DNA of 64,000 nucleotides, from positions 4,278,001 to 4,342,000 of the forward strand of contig NZ_CP172346.1 of assembly GCF_044336245.1 (NCBI RefSeq). Direction: 5' to 3'. Below are positions 53,939 through 63,678 of this stretch, in pieces; position 1 is the first letter of the stretch, and the number at the start of each line of letters is the position of its first letter. The notes under the pieces are model-generated. The model had not been told where the DNA came from. It ran no database searches and saw only the letters and a program-made list of their open reading frames with translations. Both the position numbers and the translations under genes were made by a program. This stretch comes from Schlesneria sphaerica (GTDB lineage: Bacteria > Planctomycetota > Planctomycetia > Planctomycetales > Planctomycetaceae).

Positions 53939-54148
53939 AAGTGAGTTCCTTGTTACTTTCGGCACCCTCGTAACGGTTCACGGGCCGGGGACGAATGCGG
54001 TCAGGGGATCAATGCGATGCGCCATTCAATGGCACGCGCCTCAAGCCGGAAACGTCCTCCGGGATCGGGATGACGCTCCTTTCAGGCAACCTGCAGGAGG
54101 TGACGCACGGTGGTCCGTGGCCTTTCTCCCCTTCGATTGCTCTGAACT

Positions 54149-55417
54149 TCAAGGTGCGATTTTGAATTTCGCGGAGACAACACCAGAATTATCGGCAATT
54201 TCACACCAGGCATCACGACATCGAACGAATAAATTTCCGTCGATTTTTGCTTCAAACCCTCCTTCGGCCCCCAGTTCCACCTCTTCCGAAAGTTCATAAT
54301 CGGCAAAAATCACCGCTGTCAGTCGTCCCAGCCCGTCAGGTCCTCCATCGGCACTGACTGCGGACTCACTTTTACCAAGCTGCCACTGGCCGGTCGCCAC
54401 ATAGGAAACGGTGTCTCCCTTTTTGACCTGAAGGCGCGATGCCTGCCAGCCGCGATTCGCCGCCACTTTGACCTGAACCCCCGCAGGGCCCCGGCTTCGC
54501 TGAAATTTTGTCTTCCAATCCCAGGCACAAAGATCATTCCGGTAACCCTGGTCCATGTGCTTCAGGAACAACAGATATTCGAACTCGATTTCTCTCGACA
54601 TTGAACCATAGACATCCTCGAAACTCGTCCGTCGCTGACTCATCAGGGCCATTCCGAGTGGTTTGAACCGGGGTGCATAGTTGGGGTTGGTTGAGAGAAG
54701 ATGGCACAGAGCCCAGCGCCAGGTGTAGTTCTGCCAACTGTCTCCGGTTTTCTGTCCGGGGGCCGTAATTTCTGTCAGACTTTTGGGTTCACTCTGTTTG
54801 AGATAGGCCATCATCTCGTCAGAAATTCGCAAGCTGTCATCGTTTTCTCGCCAATGTGCACCGAGTTCTGCCATCCCTTCCGCGTACCAGGTGGGACCGG
54901 TCGTGCCGAACGTCTGATGACAGTATGCATGGACGGCCTCGTGCTGGGGAATCCCTCGCTGGGGAACGGCCCAGACCACGGATTTCGCAGCCGTGATCTG
55001 CCGTTCTCCCAGTTCGTTTTGCAGAGAACTGGTGACATTGAGCGTGATCCCGCCACTGCTTTCAATGCTCGGAAGAGCCGTTGCGGGAATGGATCCCGCA
55101 GGCCACCGATCCCTGTCGCGTACGACATTCATCTCAATGGTTCTGGCGTTCGGGCGACCATAGTATCGGGCCACCAGCAGGAGCATTTTTTCGAGTCGAT
55201 CCAGCAACTCACCCGCTTCCTCGGCGGGCATGTCAGTTCGCAACAGAAAGTTGTCCGAGGTGTACTCACTCACCCCGGCATAGGTCGCGGTGGCAGCCAC
55301 GCTGGTCTTCGGTTTGATCTTCTTCGCAGAACCTTTCGCGGATTGAGCCAGACCATCAGCCGGAACGATGGCCGCCGCCAGGCCGACCAGGGCCAGTAAA
55401 GAACATATGCGCCGCAT
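54149..55417 (-). CDS. Secreted HExxH protein with lectin-like C-terminal domain
   Basis: A 422-aa protein starting at the ATG at 55417 to give the signal peptide MRRICSLLALVGLAAAIVPA. A zinc-metallopeptidase motif HEAVH (159-163) is followed by YAEGMAELGAHW (Glu 180 and 184), as in gluzincin-like DUF1570-type peptidases. From about residue 315 there is a beta domain with VKVAANRGWQASRLQVKKGD, GLGRLTAVIF and IADNSGVVSAKFKI, resembling PA-IL/LecA-type galactose-binding folds. The two together suggest a secreted protease that binds a glycan; both calls are from motifs only. Confidence 0.72.
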   Translation of the reverse strand: MRRICSLLALVGLAAAIVPADGLAQSAKGSAKKIKPKTSVAATATYAGVSEYTSDNFLLRTDMPAEEAGELLDRLEKMLLLVARYYGRPNARTIEMNVVRDRDRWPAGSIPATALPSIESSGGITLNVTSSLQNELGERQITAAKSVVWAVPQRGIPQHEAVHAYCHQTFGTTGPTWYAEGMAELGAHWRENDDSLRISDEMMAYLKQSEPKSLTEITAPGQKTGDSWQNYTWRWALCHLLSTNPNYAPRFKPLGMALMSQRRTSFEDVYGSMSREIEFEYLLFLKHMDQGYRNDLCAWDWKTKFQRSRGPAGVQVKVAANRGWQASRLQVKKGDTVSYVATGQWQLGKSESAVSADGGPDGLGRLTAVIFADYELSEEVELGAEGGFEAKIDGNLFVRCRDAWCEIADNSGVVSAKFKIAP

Positions 55418-56017
55418 CACGAAATCTCGATTGGAAAAAATGTTTTCCAAATTATAGCCAGGGAAGGACAGAATTCGCGCACTGGCCCCCCGAAAGAGGA
55501 CTGACTCAGCGGCGCCCCTGGCCCTCAAGCGGATTCGCAAGAGACATCGCCTCGTGTCGAGCGCGGACTCGCCAACGCACTTTCCCTGCACGAGATGAGC
55601 GCTCGTGGAAACCACTTCACGCACTGGCGACAGCAATAGGCGAGGGGAATGTTAGTGTAGATCGACTCCACGTTTCTGATGTGGCATCCACGAGCATCTG
55701 ACCAATGTGAGTCCAATTGGGCCTCTTTTTCATCGAATGGAGTTGAATGTGATGCGGGGGTATGAGAGTTGCGAACGTCTACGCGGCCGTGCAGGCGGCT
55801 TGCTGAAATCGGGGTGAAATACGAGACACTTCAAGGTTCTCTTAATGTTCCTGAACTACCATGCTCGGACCGGCGTGCTCACTCCGAGTGAGGAGTCTAG
55901 CGGAGGATGAGAAGGGGCGCATGGAGTGAATGTTCGTGTACATGCGGATGTGTGTGTTCTGTATGTGATCAACTAGTGAAGTCTGGTTACTAATCCTTTT
56001 TCTCGAGTAGATCGTCG
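55418..56017. other. Divergent intergenic region without a gene
   Basis: This stretch of 600 bases lies between the secreted peptidase (minus) and the small membrane protein operon (plus). Only short, unconvincing frames are present. The part from about 55930 is rich in TGTG/TGTA (GTGTACATGCGGATGTGTGT), which may be regulatory; no consensus promoter is clear. Confidence 0.4.
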
Positions 56018-56209
56018 ATGAGTTATCTAATTGCCTATTTCGATCCCAGCGCGGGAAGTCTGTTGTTGCAGGCCCTCGTTGGTGGGTTTGGCGGGATCGC
56101 TGTCGTGGGTCGATACCTGTGGATGCAGGTTCGCGGAAGACACGAAGAGCAACTGCTGTTCACCGATTCACAGGAGTTGTCGAGTTCGGCCCAGGTCGAA
56201 GCACAGTGA
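56018..56209 (+). CDS. Small single-helix membrane protein (YFDPxxGS type)
   Basis: A 63-aa protein. It starts SYLIAYFDPSAGSLLLQALV, a pattern found in many small bacterial membrane proteins linked to polysaccharide gene clusters. It has one membrane helix (LLLQALVGGFGGIAVVGRYL) and a short charged tail. Its TGA overlaps the GTG start of the methyltransferase gene (GTGA), so the two are coupled. The function is unknown; the recurrent association with surface-polysaccharide genes is from memory and untested here. Confidence 0.75.
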   Translation: MSYLIAYFDPSAGSLLLQALVGGFGGIAVVGRYLWMQVRGRHEEQLLFTDSQELSSSAQVEAQ

Positions 56210-57618
56210 ATTACGAGGTGAGTTCTTTCAGGGATCGTTCTGCACGCGTCTTCTATTCGGGTGATGATGTCTTTCGGGCACTGACAGCAGACGCATATAA
56301 AGACTGGAAACTTGTTTCGGAGGTTCCGTTCTTCCAGCGGCGGATGCAACAGGGACAGATTGTTCCCACCCGCGAAATTCTTCCGACAGAAGCGTTGTCG
56401 TTTTCTCGTCCGGAACTTGCCGCGGCAATACTCCAGCATCAGCGAGTCCCCTTTATCAGCTATGCTTATGAGTGGCCATTCGTGATGCTGCAACAGGCGG
56501 CATTGCTGCATCTGGAGCTGATGTTCGAGGCCGTAAATAGTGGACTGACTCTCAAGGATGCATCTCCGTATAACATTCAGTTCCACGGTTCACAGGCCAT
56601 GTTGATTGACATCGGTTCATTCACAAGGCTGCATCCCGGTGAACCCTGGCTGGCCTATCGGCAATTCTGTGAATTGATACTGTTTCCGCTGCTGCTGCAG
56701 TCTTATCGTGGCGTCGATTTTCAGCCGTTGTTGCGTTCTCAACTGGAAGGGATCTCTGCTGCCCAGTTTCTACAGTGGATGCGTGGTCGGGATCTGTTTC
56801 GACCGGGAGTTTTCTCGCACGGGTGGCTCCATGCCTTATTAGAAAGAAACGCGCAGGCGACCTCGACGAGCACGGTGCGTGATCTGCAGTCGAGCGGATT
56901 TGATTCGAAACTCATCACGAAGCTGCTACAGAAGCTGCAGAAACTGGTGAGCGGTCTCCGCTGGGTGCCACAACGGACGCAGTGGACCCTATACGATTCC
57001 TCCTTGCCGCACGTGGCTGAGGATCTGCGTTCAAAATCGGAGTTTGTCCACGCCATCTGTCAGCAGCAGCAGCGGACGCTGGTCTGGGACCTCGGCTGCA
57101 ACGACGGGCGTTACTCAAAAATCGCCGCCGAGTTCGCTTCGACCGTCGTGGCCATGGACCACGATCACGCCTGTGTTGAGAATCTTTTCAGGTCTCTCGA
57201 TGCGCGGCAGACGACCGTCCTGCCACTGCGGGTCGATCTGGCCAATCCGTCACCTTCACAAGGCTGGCGGGGGCGTGAGAGAACACGGCTGGAAGATCGA
57301 GGCCGTCCGGATCTTTTGTTGTGCCTGGGACTCATCCATCATCTGGTGATTGCCGCCAATGTTCCGCTACCGGATGTGGTCGACTGGCTGGCCAGCTTCC
57401 AGGCCGAACTTGTACTGGAGTTTCCTTCCAAACAGGACGCCATGGTCCGTGCGCTCCTGCGTAACAAGCGAGATCAGTACACCGACTATTCTGTTGAGTG
57501 CCTGGAGGCTGAACTCTGTCGACACTTCCAGTTAGAGCAGCGTGTAAAGCTGCCATCCGGTGAGAGGACGCTCTACCACGCCATTCCCTTGAAAGGCCTC
57601 GATGTTTCAAGTGGGTGA
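56206..57618 (+). CDS. SAM-dependent methyltransferase, NoeA-like
   Basis: A 470-aa protein starting at GTG 56206 inside the previous stop. The N-terminal part (about 1-250) includes LTLKDASPYNIQFHGSQAML and LIDIGSFTRL, typical of the nodulation-protein NoeA-like family. The C-terminal methyltransferase has the SAM motif LVWDLGCNDGRYSKIAAEFA, the acidic residue in VVAMDHDHACVENLF and LLLCLGLIHHLVI. It probably methylates a glycan or polyketide-like surface molecule. It is followed by the sulfatase-like gene, 159 bases downstream on the same strand. Confidence 0.82.
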   Translation: MNYEVSSFRDRSARVFYSGDDVFRALTADAYKDWKLVSEVPFFQRRMQQGQIVPTREILPTEALSFSRPELAAAILQHQRVPFISYAYEWPFVMLQQAALLHLELMFEAVNSGLTLKDASPYNIQFHGSQAMLIDIGSFTRLHPGEPWLAYRQFCELILFPLLLQSYRGVDFQPLLRSQLEGISAAQFLQWMRGRDLFRPGVFSHGWLHALLERNAQATSTSTVRDLQSSGFDSKLITKLLQKLQKLVSGLRWVPQRTQWTLYDSSLPHVAEDLRSKSEFVHAICQQQQRTLVWDLGCNDGRYSKIAAEFASTVVAMDHDHACVENLFRSLDARQTTVLPLRVDLANPSPSQGWRGRERTRLEDRGRPDLLLCLGLIHHLVIAANVPLPDVVDWLASFQAELVLEFPSKQDAMVRALLRNKRDQYTDYSVECLEAELCRHFQLEQRVKLPSGERTLYHAIPLKGLDVSSG

Positions 57619-57777
57619 CACAGGGTGTGACAAAGGGGATCGTTTCACCAGAGCAGGGTCGTCGTGGAAGAAATCTGCTGGCCGGAAGTGGTTCGTGACA
57701 AGGATTCCCCGATCAATCTGCGCCACTACCCGAGGACGACACTGCGGCTGTGACATCCAAGGTCGAGGTCTGCATTC

Positions 57778-59937
57778 ATGGCTCGAATCGAAATCAAGTC
57801 GGTCGTGACGATGAAACGTGCTGTCGATCTCTGCACGCTCTGCGCGTTCGGGATCACACAACCGGTGTTGACGGCACTGGCAAAGCAAACCATCTATTTA
57901 CACGATCAGCAGGTCGAATGGCGTGAAGTCGCAGTCCTGCTGCTGTTGCTTGTCATCGTGCTGCCGTTGGGCTTTGTGCTGCTCGATGTCGTCGTTCGGG
58001 GCCTATCGACACAGATAGGGTGTTACGGGCAGAACCTGATTCCGATCGTCTTGCTGACAGTCGTCGTACTGTCACTGCTGAGGCCTTATCTGGTTTACGC
58101 CCAGCACTTTCTGATGCTTCCCGTGGGGTTGTTCATGCCGCCCCTCGCCATGACTGCGGCGTGGTATTTCATCGCACAATATGAAAAGCGACCGTTGCTA
58201 CGATCCTGGATCTCGTGGATGTCTGTGGGGATCGTGGTTTTTCCACTCTCTTTTGCCTGGAACTTCGAACCCTATTCGGTCACGAGAACCACTGCGTCGA
58301 AGGGGGTGACCGCGGAATCTCCATTGCCTGTCGTCTTAATTGTGTTTGACGAGTTTAGTGGCAGAACGCTGCTGAACGGTGACATGCAAGTGGATCGGCA
58401 CTGTTTTCCGCAGTTTGCACGACTGGCGGACATCTCGACCTGGTATCGTAACGCTTCGACCGTCAGTCCTCGCACCGACATTGCTGTCCCCGCAATCCTT
58501 TCAGGTCAGTATCCGGTGGTCGATCGGTCTCCCCTTGCCGACGAATACCCCGGCAATCTGTTTGAATTGATCGCGGGTTCAAAGTCGTTTGAGATGACGG
58601 TCTTCGAGCCCATTTCACGCTTGAGTCCCCCCTCGATTCGTCGGGATCGCCCTGTCTCTCTGACGCCCAATGAGAAGTGCACCCATCTGCTGGTGACTCT
58701 CGGGGCGGTCTACCCCCGGTTGATCTTTACGACGGATACTCCCGTCGTGTTTCCGCTGATTCCCCGTCCCTGGTTTGGTCTGCCTGCCATTCCCGTTGGC
58801 CAGGAGGGGATGTCCAGGGATGCCACGACGGGGCAGTTCCATTACGGCGGAGGCGAATACCGTGGACGGCAACTGGAGCACTTCCTGCGATGTCTGACCC
58901 CTTCGGCGTTACCTGGCTTCCGCTTTCTGCACGTCGTTTTGCCCCATTTTCCGTGGACGTTTCTTCCCTCTGGGGACCAGTACGAGTCCGAGCTTCAATC
59001 GTTCGACCAACCGTTCGGCGCCCGTGGGGAACTGGGTGAGTTCTGGGACGATGATCCGATCACCGTGGCGCGGAACGAATATCGCTACCGACTGCAGGTG
59101 GGCTATGTCGATCGCTTCATTGGTCAGGTGCTCGACCGACTGGAAGAGAACCATTTGCTGGAATCCTGTCTCTTGATTGTGACCGCCGATCACGGCGTTT
59201 CGTTTCGTCCGGGGCACTCGCGACGACTTCCGGATGCGGAAACATTGCCCGACATCCTGTCCGTACCGCTGTTCGTCAAATTGCCGGGCCAGTTGCAGGG
59301 GGCGATCAACGACCAGAATGTTGAGTCTGTCGATCTCATGCCGACGATTCTGCAGACGGTGGGCATCACCATTCCTGAGTCAGTGGAGGGGATACCGCTC
59401 TCAGAATCGCGTCGGCAACCGCGAAAATCTTTCTTTTACAAGTCGGACATGACCGTGTGTGAGCCAGACCTGCTGGTGAGGAAATGGCCAACAAAGGCCA
59501 GGTCCGACACGGACCCGTCGGGACTTGACCACCTGCCGCTGTCCGCGACCACCCATCCCGAGTGGCACGGTTTGAGGGTTGAGCAGTTCCCGGTTGATGA
59601 CGAGACGATTGCTGTCACGCTACGTGATCTGAGTGATCCCAATCCGACGTTGCGGACGGCCGATTCGCAACTTCTGGTGTCTAGGTTAGTGAGTGGCCTG
59701 GTCAGGTCAGGTGACTTGCCCGCGGTGCAGACCGACGTGGTTCTGGCCATCAATGGCGTGATCGTCGATTCCGGCCGGACATCCTGGCGCGAATTTGATC
59801 AGCATGAGTTTCAACTTTTCAGTCCCGGATCCAGGGCGTCGGATGCTGAGGATCCGAATGAAATGTATATCGAACTTTATCTTGTCGAAGAGTCCGAAAC
59901 CGGAACGCGATTGATTCGCCTTGAAGAAAAGGACTGA
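57778..59937 (+). CDS. Membrane sulfatase-like / phosphoglycerol transferase-like protein
   Basis: A 719-aa protein. The first 170 residues hold about four to five membrane helices (REVAVLLLLLVIVLPLGFVL, NLIPIVLLTVVVLSLLRPYL, SWMSVGIVVFPLSFAWNF). A periplasmic alkaline-phosphatase-superfamily domain follows. The first metal site is LIVFDEFSGRTL, the nucleophile region is SPRTDIAVPAILSGQYP (Thr or Ser), and the second metal site is LIVTADHGVSFRPGHSRR. Such enzymes move phosphoethanolamine, phosphoglycerol or sulfate on glycans or lipids. The last 190 residues form an extra beta-rich domain. With the NoeA-like gene upstream it suggests surface glycan decoration. Confidence 0.8.
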   Translation: MARIEIKSVVTMKRAVDLCTLCAFGITQPVLTALAKQTIYLHDQQVEWREVAVLLLLLVIVLPLGFVLLDVVVRGLSTQIGCYGQNLIPIVLLTVVVLSLLRPYLVYAQHFLMLPVGLFMPPLAMTAAWYFIAQYEKRPLLRSWISWMSVGIVVFPLSFAWNFEPYSVTRTTASKGVTAESPLPVVLIVFDEFSGRTLLNGDMQVDRHCFPQFARLADISTWYRNASTVSPRTDIAVPAILSGQYPVVDRSPLADEYPGNLFELIAGSKSFEMTVFEPISRLSPPSIRRDRPVSLTPNEKCTHLLVTLGAVYPRLIFTTDTPVVFPLIPRPWFGLPAIPVGQEGMSRDATTGQFHYGGGEYRGRQLEHFLRCLTPSALPGFRFLHVVLPHFPWTFLPSGDQYESELQSFDQPFGARGELGEFWDDDPITVARNEYRYRLQVGYVDRFIGQVLDRLEENHLLESCLLIVTADHGVSFRPGHSRRLPDAETLPDILSVPLFVKLPGQLQGAINDQNVESVDLMPTILQTVGITIPESVEGIPLSESRRQPRKSFFYKSDMTVCEPDLLVRKWPTKARSDTDPSGLDHLPLSATTHPEWHGLRVEQFPVDDETIAVTLRDLSDPNPTLRTADSQLLVSRLVSGLVRSGDLPAVQTDVVLAINGVIVDSGRTSWREFDQHEFQLFSPGSRASDAEDPNEMYIELYLVEESETGTRLIRLEEKD

Positions 59938-60141
59938 CCACATCGGCGATGCTGCGGAACTGGTGGTTCGGTCAAGAGATGCAGAGATTCGACTTCCCCT
60001 TCGTTCCCCATTTTGTTTCCTCCGCCGTCGTTCCAGGAGCCCCCTCTTTGCGAACTTAACTGTGACAACGCCAACTCGGCCTTCTGTGAATTGGGAAAAG
60101 TCCTAGAATTCGCGGTCAGGCCTTGAGTGCGACCGATGGAT

Positions 60142-60148
60142 AAGGAGG
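60142..60148 (+). promoter_or_regulatory. Strong Shine-Dalgarno that fixes the start at 60154
   Basis: AAGGAGG, a full match to the anti-SD core, lies 5 bases before the ATG at 60154. This favours that start over the in-frame GTG 60127 and ATG 60136. Confidence 0.7.
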
Positions 60149-60153
60149 CGGGG

Positions 60154-63100
60154 ATGCAAGGAAGCTTACCGCGATTCAAAGCGAAATCACTGTGTGCAAG
60201 CGGTACCCGACGATGGCGATCCGCACACGCGGAAGGCTGCTTACCCTGCTCCGGCACCGGTGAGGGCGAACGCTCGATCGAGCACTCGGCTGGTTGGGTG
60301 CTGCGACTGTGGCTCGTTCCGCTGCTGGCGATCTGCGGGCTGTGTGACGCCGCCGAGATCCCACCACCGTGGGTCGACGATGCGCAGTTACACGACGTGA
60401 GAATCGTGGGAACTCAGTTCGCGATGGCTGTCGGGGAACATGGCGCCATCTGGAAATCGTCTGACGGGGGGCGCACCTGGACTGCTGCGCACCTGGGACA
60501 AAACGTTTCGCTGCGAAGTCTTTGCTTCTTCGATGATCAAACCGGGTGGATTGCCGGCCATCAGCAGTCAGCCTATTCCGGGACAGAGAAAGGTGTGGTG
60601 CTGTCCACACAGGACGGCGGGGCCACCTGGCAACCTCTTGATTGTGAGCAGCTTCCGGGGCTCAATTACGTCCGCTTCTTCGGGATGGATGACGGTATTG
60701 TCGTCGGTCGGCCCACTCAGCAGTCCCCCACCGGTATCTATAAAACCAGCGACGGCGGCAAGACGTGGCGAGGCGTGCAGGGTGAGGCGCCGCATAGCTG
60801 GAAAGCCATGTGTTTTCTGGAGCCGGAAATGGGTCTCGTTGGGGGGGCCGAAGGCCGCGTCAACATTATGGGGGGAGAGCAGCTTTTTCCGTCCAAATTG
60901 CAGCCCCAGGGATTTCGATCGGTCCGCGCCATCACACTCGCTGCCGATAACGTGGGCTGGCTCGCGGGAGATGGCGGTCTGGTGCTGAAAACAACGACCG
61001 AAGGGGTTGCCTGGGAAGTTCCCGAAGGTTCACTGCCGGAGGAAATGCGCGACGTCATGGACTTTCGGGCGGTCGAGGTTCGGGGACAGAACGTCTGGCT
61101 GGCTGGCTCTCCGGGATCGGCCGTGTGGCATAGTTCTGATGGTGGCCGCGAGTGGAAGAAGCAGTTGACCGGACATACCGCTCCGCTGTCGGCAATTCGC
61201 TTCACGAAGGACCAGCTCGGCGTGGCCGTCGGCGCTTTCGGGGTCATCCTGCGAACGGAAGACGGGGGCCAGTCGTGGCAGTCGGTACGCGGGGGTGGTC
61301 GTCGAGCGGCCGTGCTCTCGGTTCATGCCCGACCGGGGGGAACGAGTCCTGCGCTGCTGACAAAGCTGTCGGGTGAACAGGGCTATCGCAGTGCCGTCTG
61401 GATTGCGCAACGGGATGATCTCGGCCCGATGGCCTTGATGACCGAAAGCGAATCCGTGCTCCGGTCGGCCGTTCAGTTGTGCGGTGGCAACGCGGCTGAT
61501 GTTCATTGGCAACTGCCCCTCACGCTGCCGGGGATCGAATTCTCGGCCCAGCAACTTCTCGCAGAATGGCAGAAGCAGACAGAAGGTCGGTTGCCGCAGA
61601 CGCTCATGGGCACGATTGTGCGACAGATTCGGACATGGCGTCCCAACATTCTGGTGGTCGACCAGCCCCCCGCTGACGATGCCGTCGGACAACTGCTATT
61701 CAATGCGACCCTGAAAGCGGTGAAACTCGCCGCAGATACCAATCGGTATCAGGAGCAGACGGAAGTGACGGGCCTTGAGTCCTGGCGGGTGGACCGGGTT
61801 TACATGCGACTGGCGCCCGGTGCCTCAGGCGATGCCCATGTGGAACTGGACGAGTTTCTGCCTCATTTGAAGTCGTCGACGCGCACGGCAGCGGGGCCCG
61901 CGATATCACTGCTGCAGGGGGAAAGAGCTCCTTCCATCGATACGGTCGAAGCTCCCCGAATCGCGTACCGCTGGATCGGATTGGATGGCAAGCCAGCAGA
62001 CGGGACGAGCGTTCGCGGAGTGACGTCGCGCGATTTCTTCGTGGGGTTGTCCCTCACACCCGGATCGGCGGGGCGGCGTGATTCAAGTCCGCTGGATGAA
62101 GAGAATCTGGAACGAAACCAGAAACTCGTTCAGAAGCAACGAAACTATACCGGTCTCTTTCAAAGATCGCTCGATGACCCGCGAGTGGCAAATCAGTTGA
62201 TTGGCCAGCTCAACGGCATCGTGGACGGAATGGCGCCGGAGCAGGGGGTGGGGCTGCTGAGGGATCTGGCTAACGAGTATCGCAAGCGGTCGCAGTTTGA
62301 ACTGGTCGAATCGACTTATGTCGAGTTGATTCGTCGATACCCCAACGAGCCTGGCTCGCTCGACGCCATGCGGTGGCTGTTGCAGTTCTGGTCAAGCAGT
62401 GAAACCGCGTGGCAGCGGACACAGGCCATGAAATCGGGCAGTTCAGTGGCGCAGTCGAATCCACTTCGAGGGAGCGTCATCCAGCAGGTCGGCGCACAAG
62501 TCGACGACGGAACCCAGAGAACGCGAAATGCTAATCTGGTCGATGGAAGTCTGGATGCCGTGACCCAGTCCAATATCGGTAGTCCGATTCGTCTGAATAC
62601 GAAACTCGATCTCGATGCGACGCACTCGCGAGATAACAAGAGCACGCAGCCAGGGCGACTGAAGATCGATCCTGACGTTGACTGGAGGACGGGCGCCGTG
62701 GCGGAATGGCGTTCCCGTGCAGGAGCGCTGGCTAAAAAACTGCAAACGGCTTCCCCGACGCTCTATGGATCGCCCGAGATTCAGTTTCCACTGGCGGCCC
62801 TGCGACGCAGCGAAGGAACCGTGCGTGCGGGTGATGCCATCATGCGGAACTTCGTTACGAACGCGATCAATCCCGAGATCAGGCAACTGGCAGAACGGGA
62901 TCTGTGGGCCTCGTTTGCCACTCCCGAAACTCCGACGTGGCTGGCTCATTGTGAGCGAGTCCTCGAACGACCTGTGCTTGACGGGTTGCTGTCAGATCCC
63001 TGCTGGGTCGAGGCACAGGAAATCTTCCTCACTGAATCGCCGACAGCGGGTGACGATGTCGAGGAAACGGGTGCTCGAAGACGGTCGATGATGATGCTGG

Positions 63101-63543
63101 CTTATGATACCCAGTTCCTCTTTATCGCTTTGCGTGTACCGCGTGAAGCGGCCGCTCCTCAGGATCGCCCCCAGACCAACGGACGCTATCATGACGCAGA
63201 TCTTTCACGACATGACCGGGTGAGCGTGCGACTGGATATCGACCGCGACTATTCCACGTGGTACGAGTTCCAGATCGACCAGCGGGGCTGGACGGCGGAA
63301 AGCTGCTGGGAAGACCGCAATTGGAATCCGACCTGGTATGTCGCTGCTGAGATGGACGAGACTGACTGGAGAATCGAAGCCGCGATCCCCTGGAAGGATC
63401 TCTCCCCGACGCCCCCGCAGCGCAGTACGATCTATGGGTTGTCCGTGTTGCGGACGACCCCCTCGGTCGGCCTGCAAAGCTGGACGCAGCCCGCCACGGC
63501 ACGGATTCAGCCCTCTTCGTTCGGGCTGCTGAAGTTTGAGTGA
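60154..63543 (+). CDS. Large exported protein: YCF48-like propeller, PIG-L-like region, CBM9-like domain
   Basis: A 1129-aa protein. A long charged N-region is followed by a signal peptide (GWVLRLWLVPLLAICGLCDA, about 47-66). A YCF48/BNR-type beta-propeller (about 70-385) has repeated SSDGGRTW, TQDGGATW, TSDGGKTW, SSDGGREW and TEDGGQSW turns. Residues about 388-555 resemble a degenerate PIG-L/LmbE deacetylase domain (VHARPGGTSPALLTKLSGEQ, GLESWRVDRVYMRL) lacking the HPDDE zinc motif. A helical, TPR-like region lies at about 660-760. The C-terminal domain (about 935-1129; LDGLLSDPCWVEAQEIFLTE, YDTQFLFIALRVPR) looks like a CBM9-type carbohydrate-binding domain. The function is unknown; extracellular glycan binding is plausible. 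Confidence 0.75.
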   Translation: MQGSLPRFKAKSLCASGTRRWRSAHAEGCLPCSGTGEGERSIEHSAGWVLRLWLVPLLAICGLCDAAEIPPPWVDDAQLHDVRIVGTQFAMAVGEHGAIWKSSDGGRTWTAAHLGQNVSLRSLCFFDDQTGWIAGHQQSAYSGTEKGVVLSTQDGGATWQPLDCEQLPGLNYVRFFGMDDGIVVGRPTQQSPTGIYKTSDGGKTWRGVQGEAPHSWKAMCFLEPEMGLVGGAEGRVNIMGGEQLFPSKLQPQGFRSVRAITLAADNVGWLAGDGGLVLKTTTEGVAWEVPEGSLPEEMRDVMDFRAVEVRGQNVWLAGSPGSAVWHSSDGGREWKKQLTGHTAPLSAIRFTKDQLGVAVGAFGVILRTEDGGQSWQSVRGGGRRAAVLSVHARPGGTSPALLTKLSGEQGYRSAVWIAQRDDLGPMALMTESESVLRSAVQLCGGNAADVHWQLPLTLPGIEFSAQQLLAEWQKQTEGRLPQTLMGTIVRQIRTWRPNILVVDQPPADDAVGQLLFNATLKAVKLAADTNRYQEQTEVTGLESWRVDRVYMRLAPGASGDAHVELDEFLPHLKSSTRTAAGPAISLLQGERAPSIDTVEAPRIAYRWIGLDGKPADGTSVRGVTSRDFFVGLSLTPGSAGRRDSSPLDEENLERNQKLVQKQRNYTGLFQRSLDDPRVANQLIGQLNGIVDGMAPEQGVGLLRDLANEYRKRSQFELVESTYVELIRRYPNEPGSLDAMRWLLQFWSSSETAWQRTQAMKSGSSVAQSNPLRGSVIQQVGAQVDDGTQRTRNANLVDGSLDAVTQSNIGSPIRLNTKLDLDATHSRDNKSTQPGRLKIDPDVDWRTGAVAEWRSRAGALAKKLQTASPTLYGSPEIQFPLAALRRSEGTVRAGDAIMRNFVTNAINPEIRQLAERDLWASFATPETPTWLAHCERVLERPVLDGLLSDPCWVEAQEIFLTESPTAGDDVEETGARRRSMMMLAYDTQFLFIALRVPREAAAPQDRPQTNGRYHDADLSRHDRVSVRLDIDRDYSTWYEFQIDQRGWTAESCWEDRNWNPTWYVAAEMDETDWRIEAAIPWKDLSPTPPQRSTIYGLSVLRTTPSVGLQSWTQPATARIQPSSFGLLKFE

Positions 63544-63678
63544 GGCTCGACGTTTCGTCCGGCTGAATGGACTGTGGTGCCCCGGCCCGTGATCCGATGA
63601 CCGTGGCATAGTCGTTTGTCACGTACAACTGTATTCACACGGTACTCACGAGGGCGGATCCGAGGTCCGCGACCCTGC

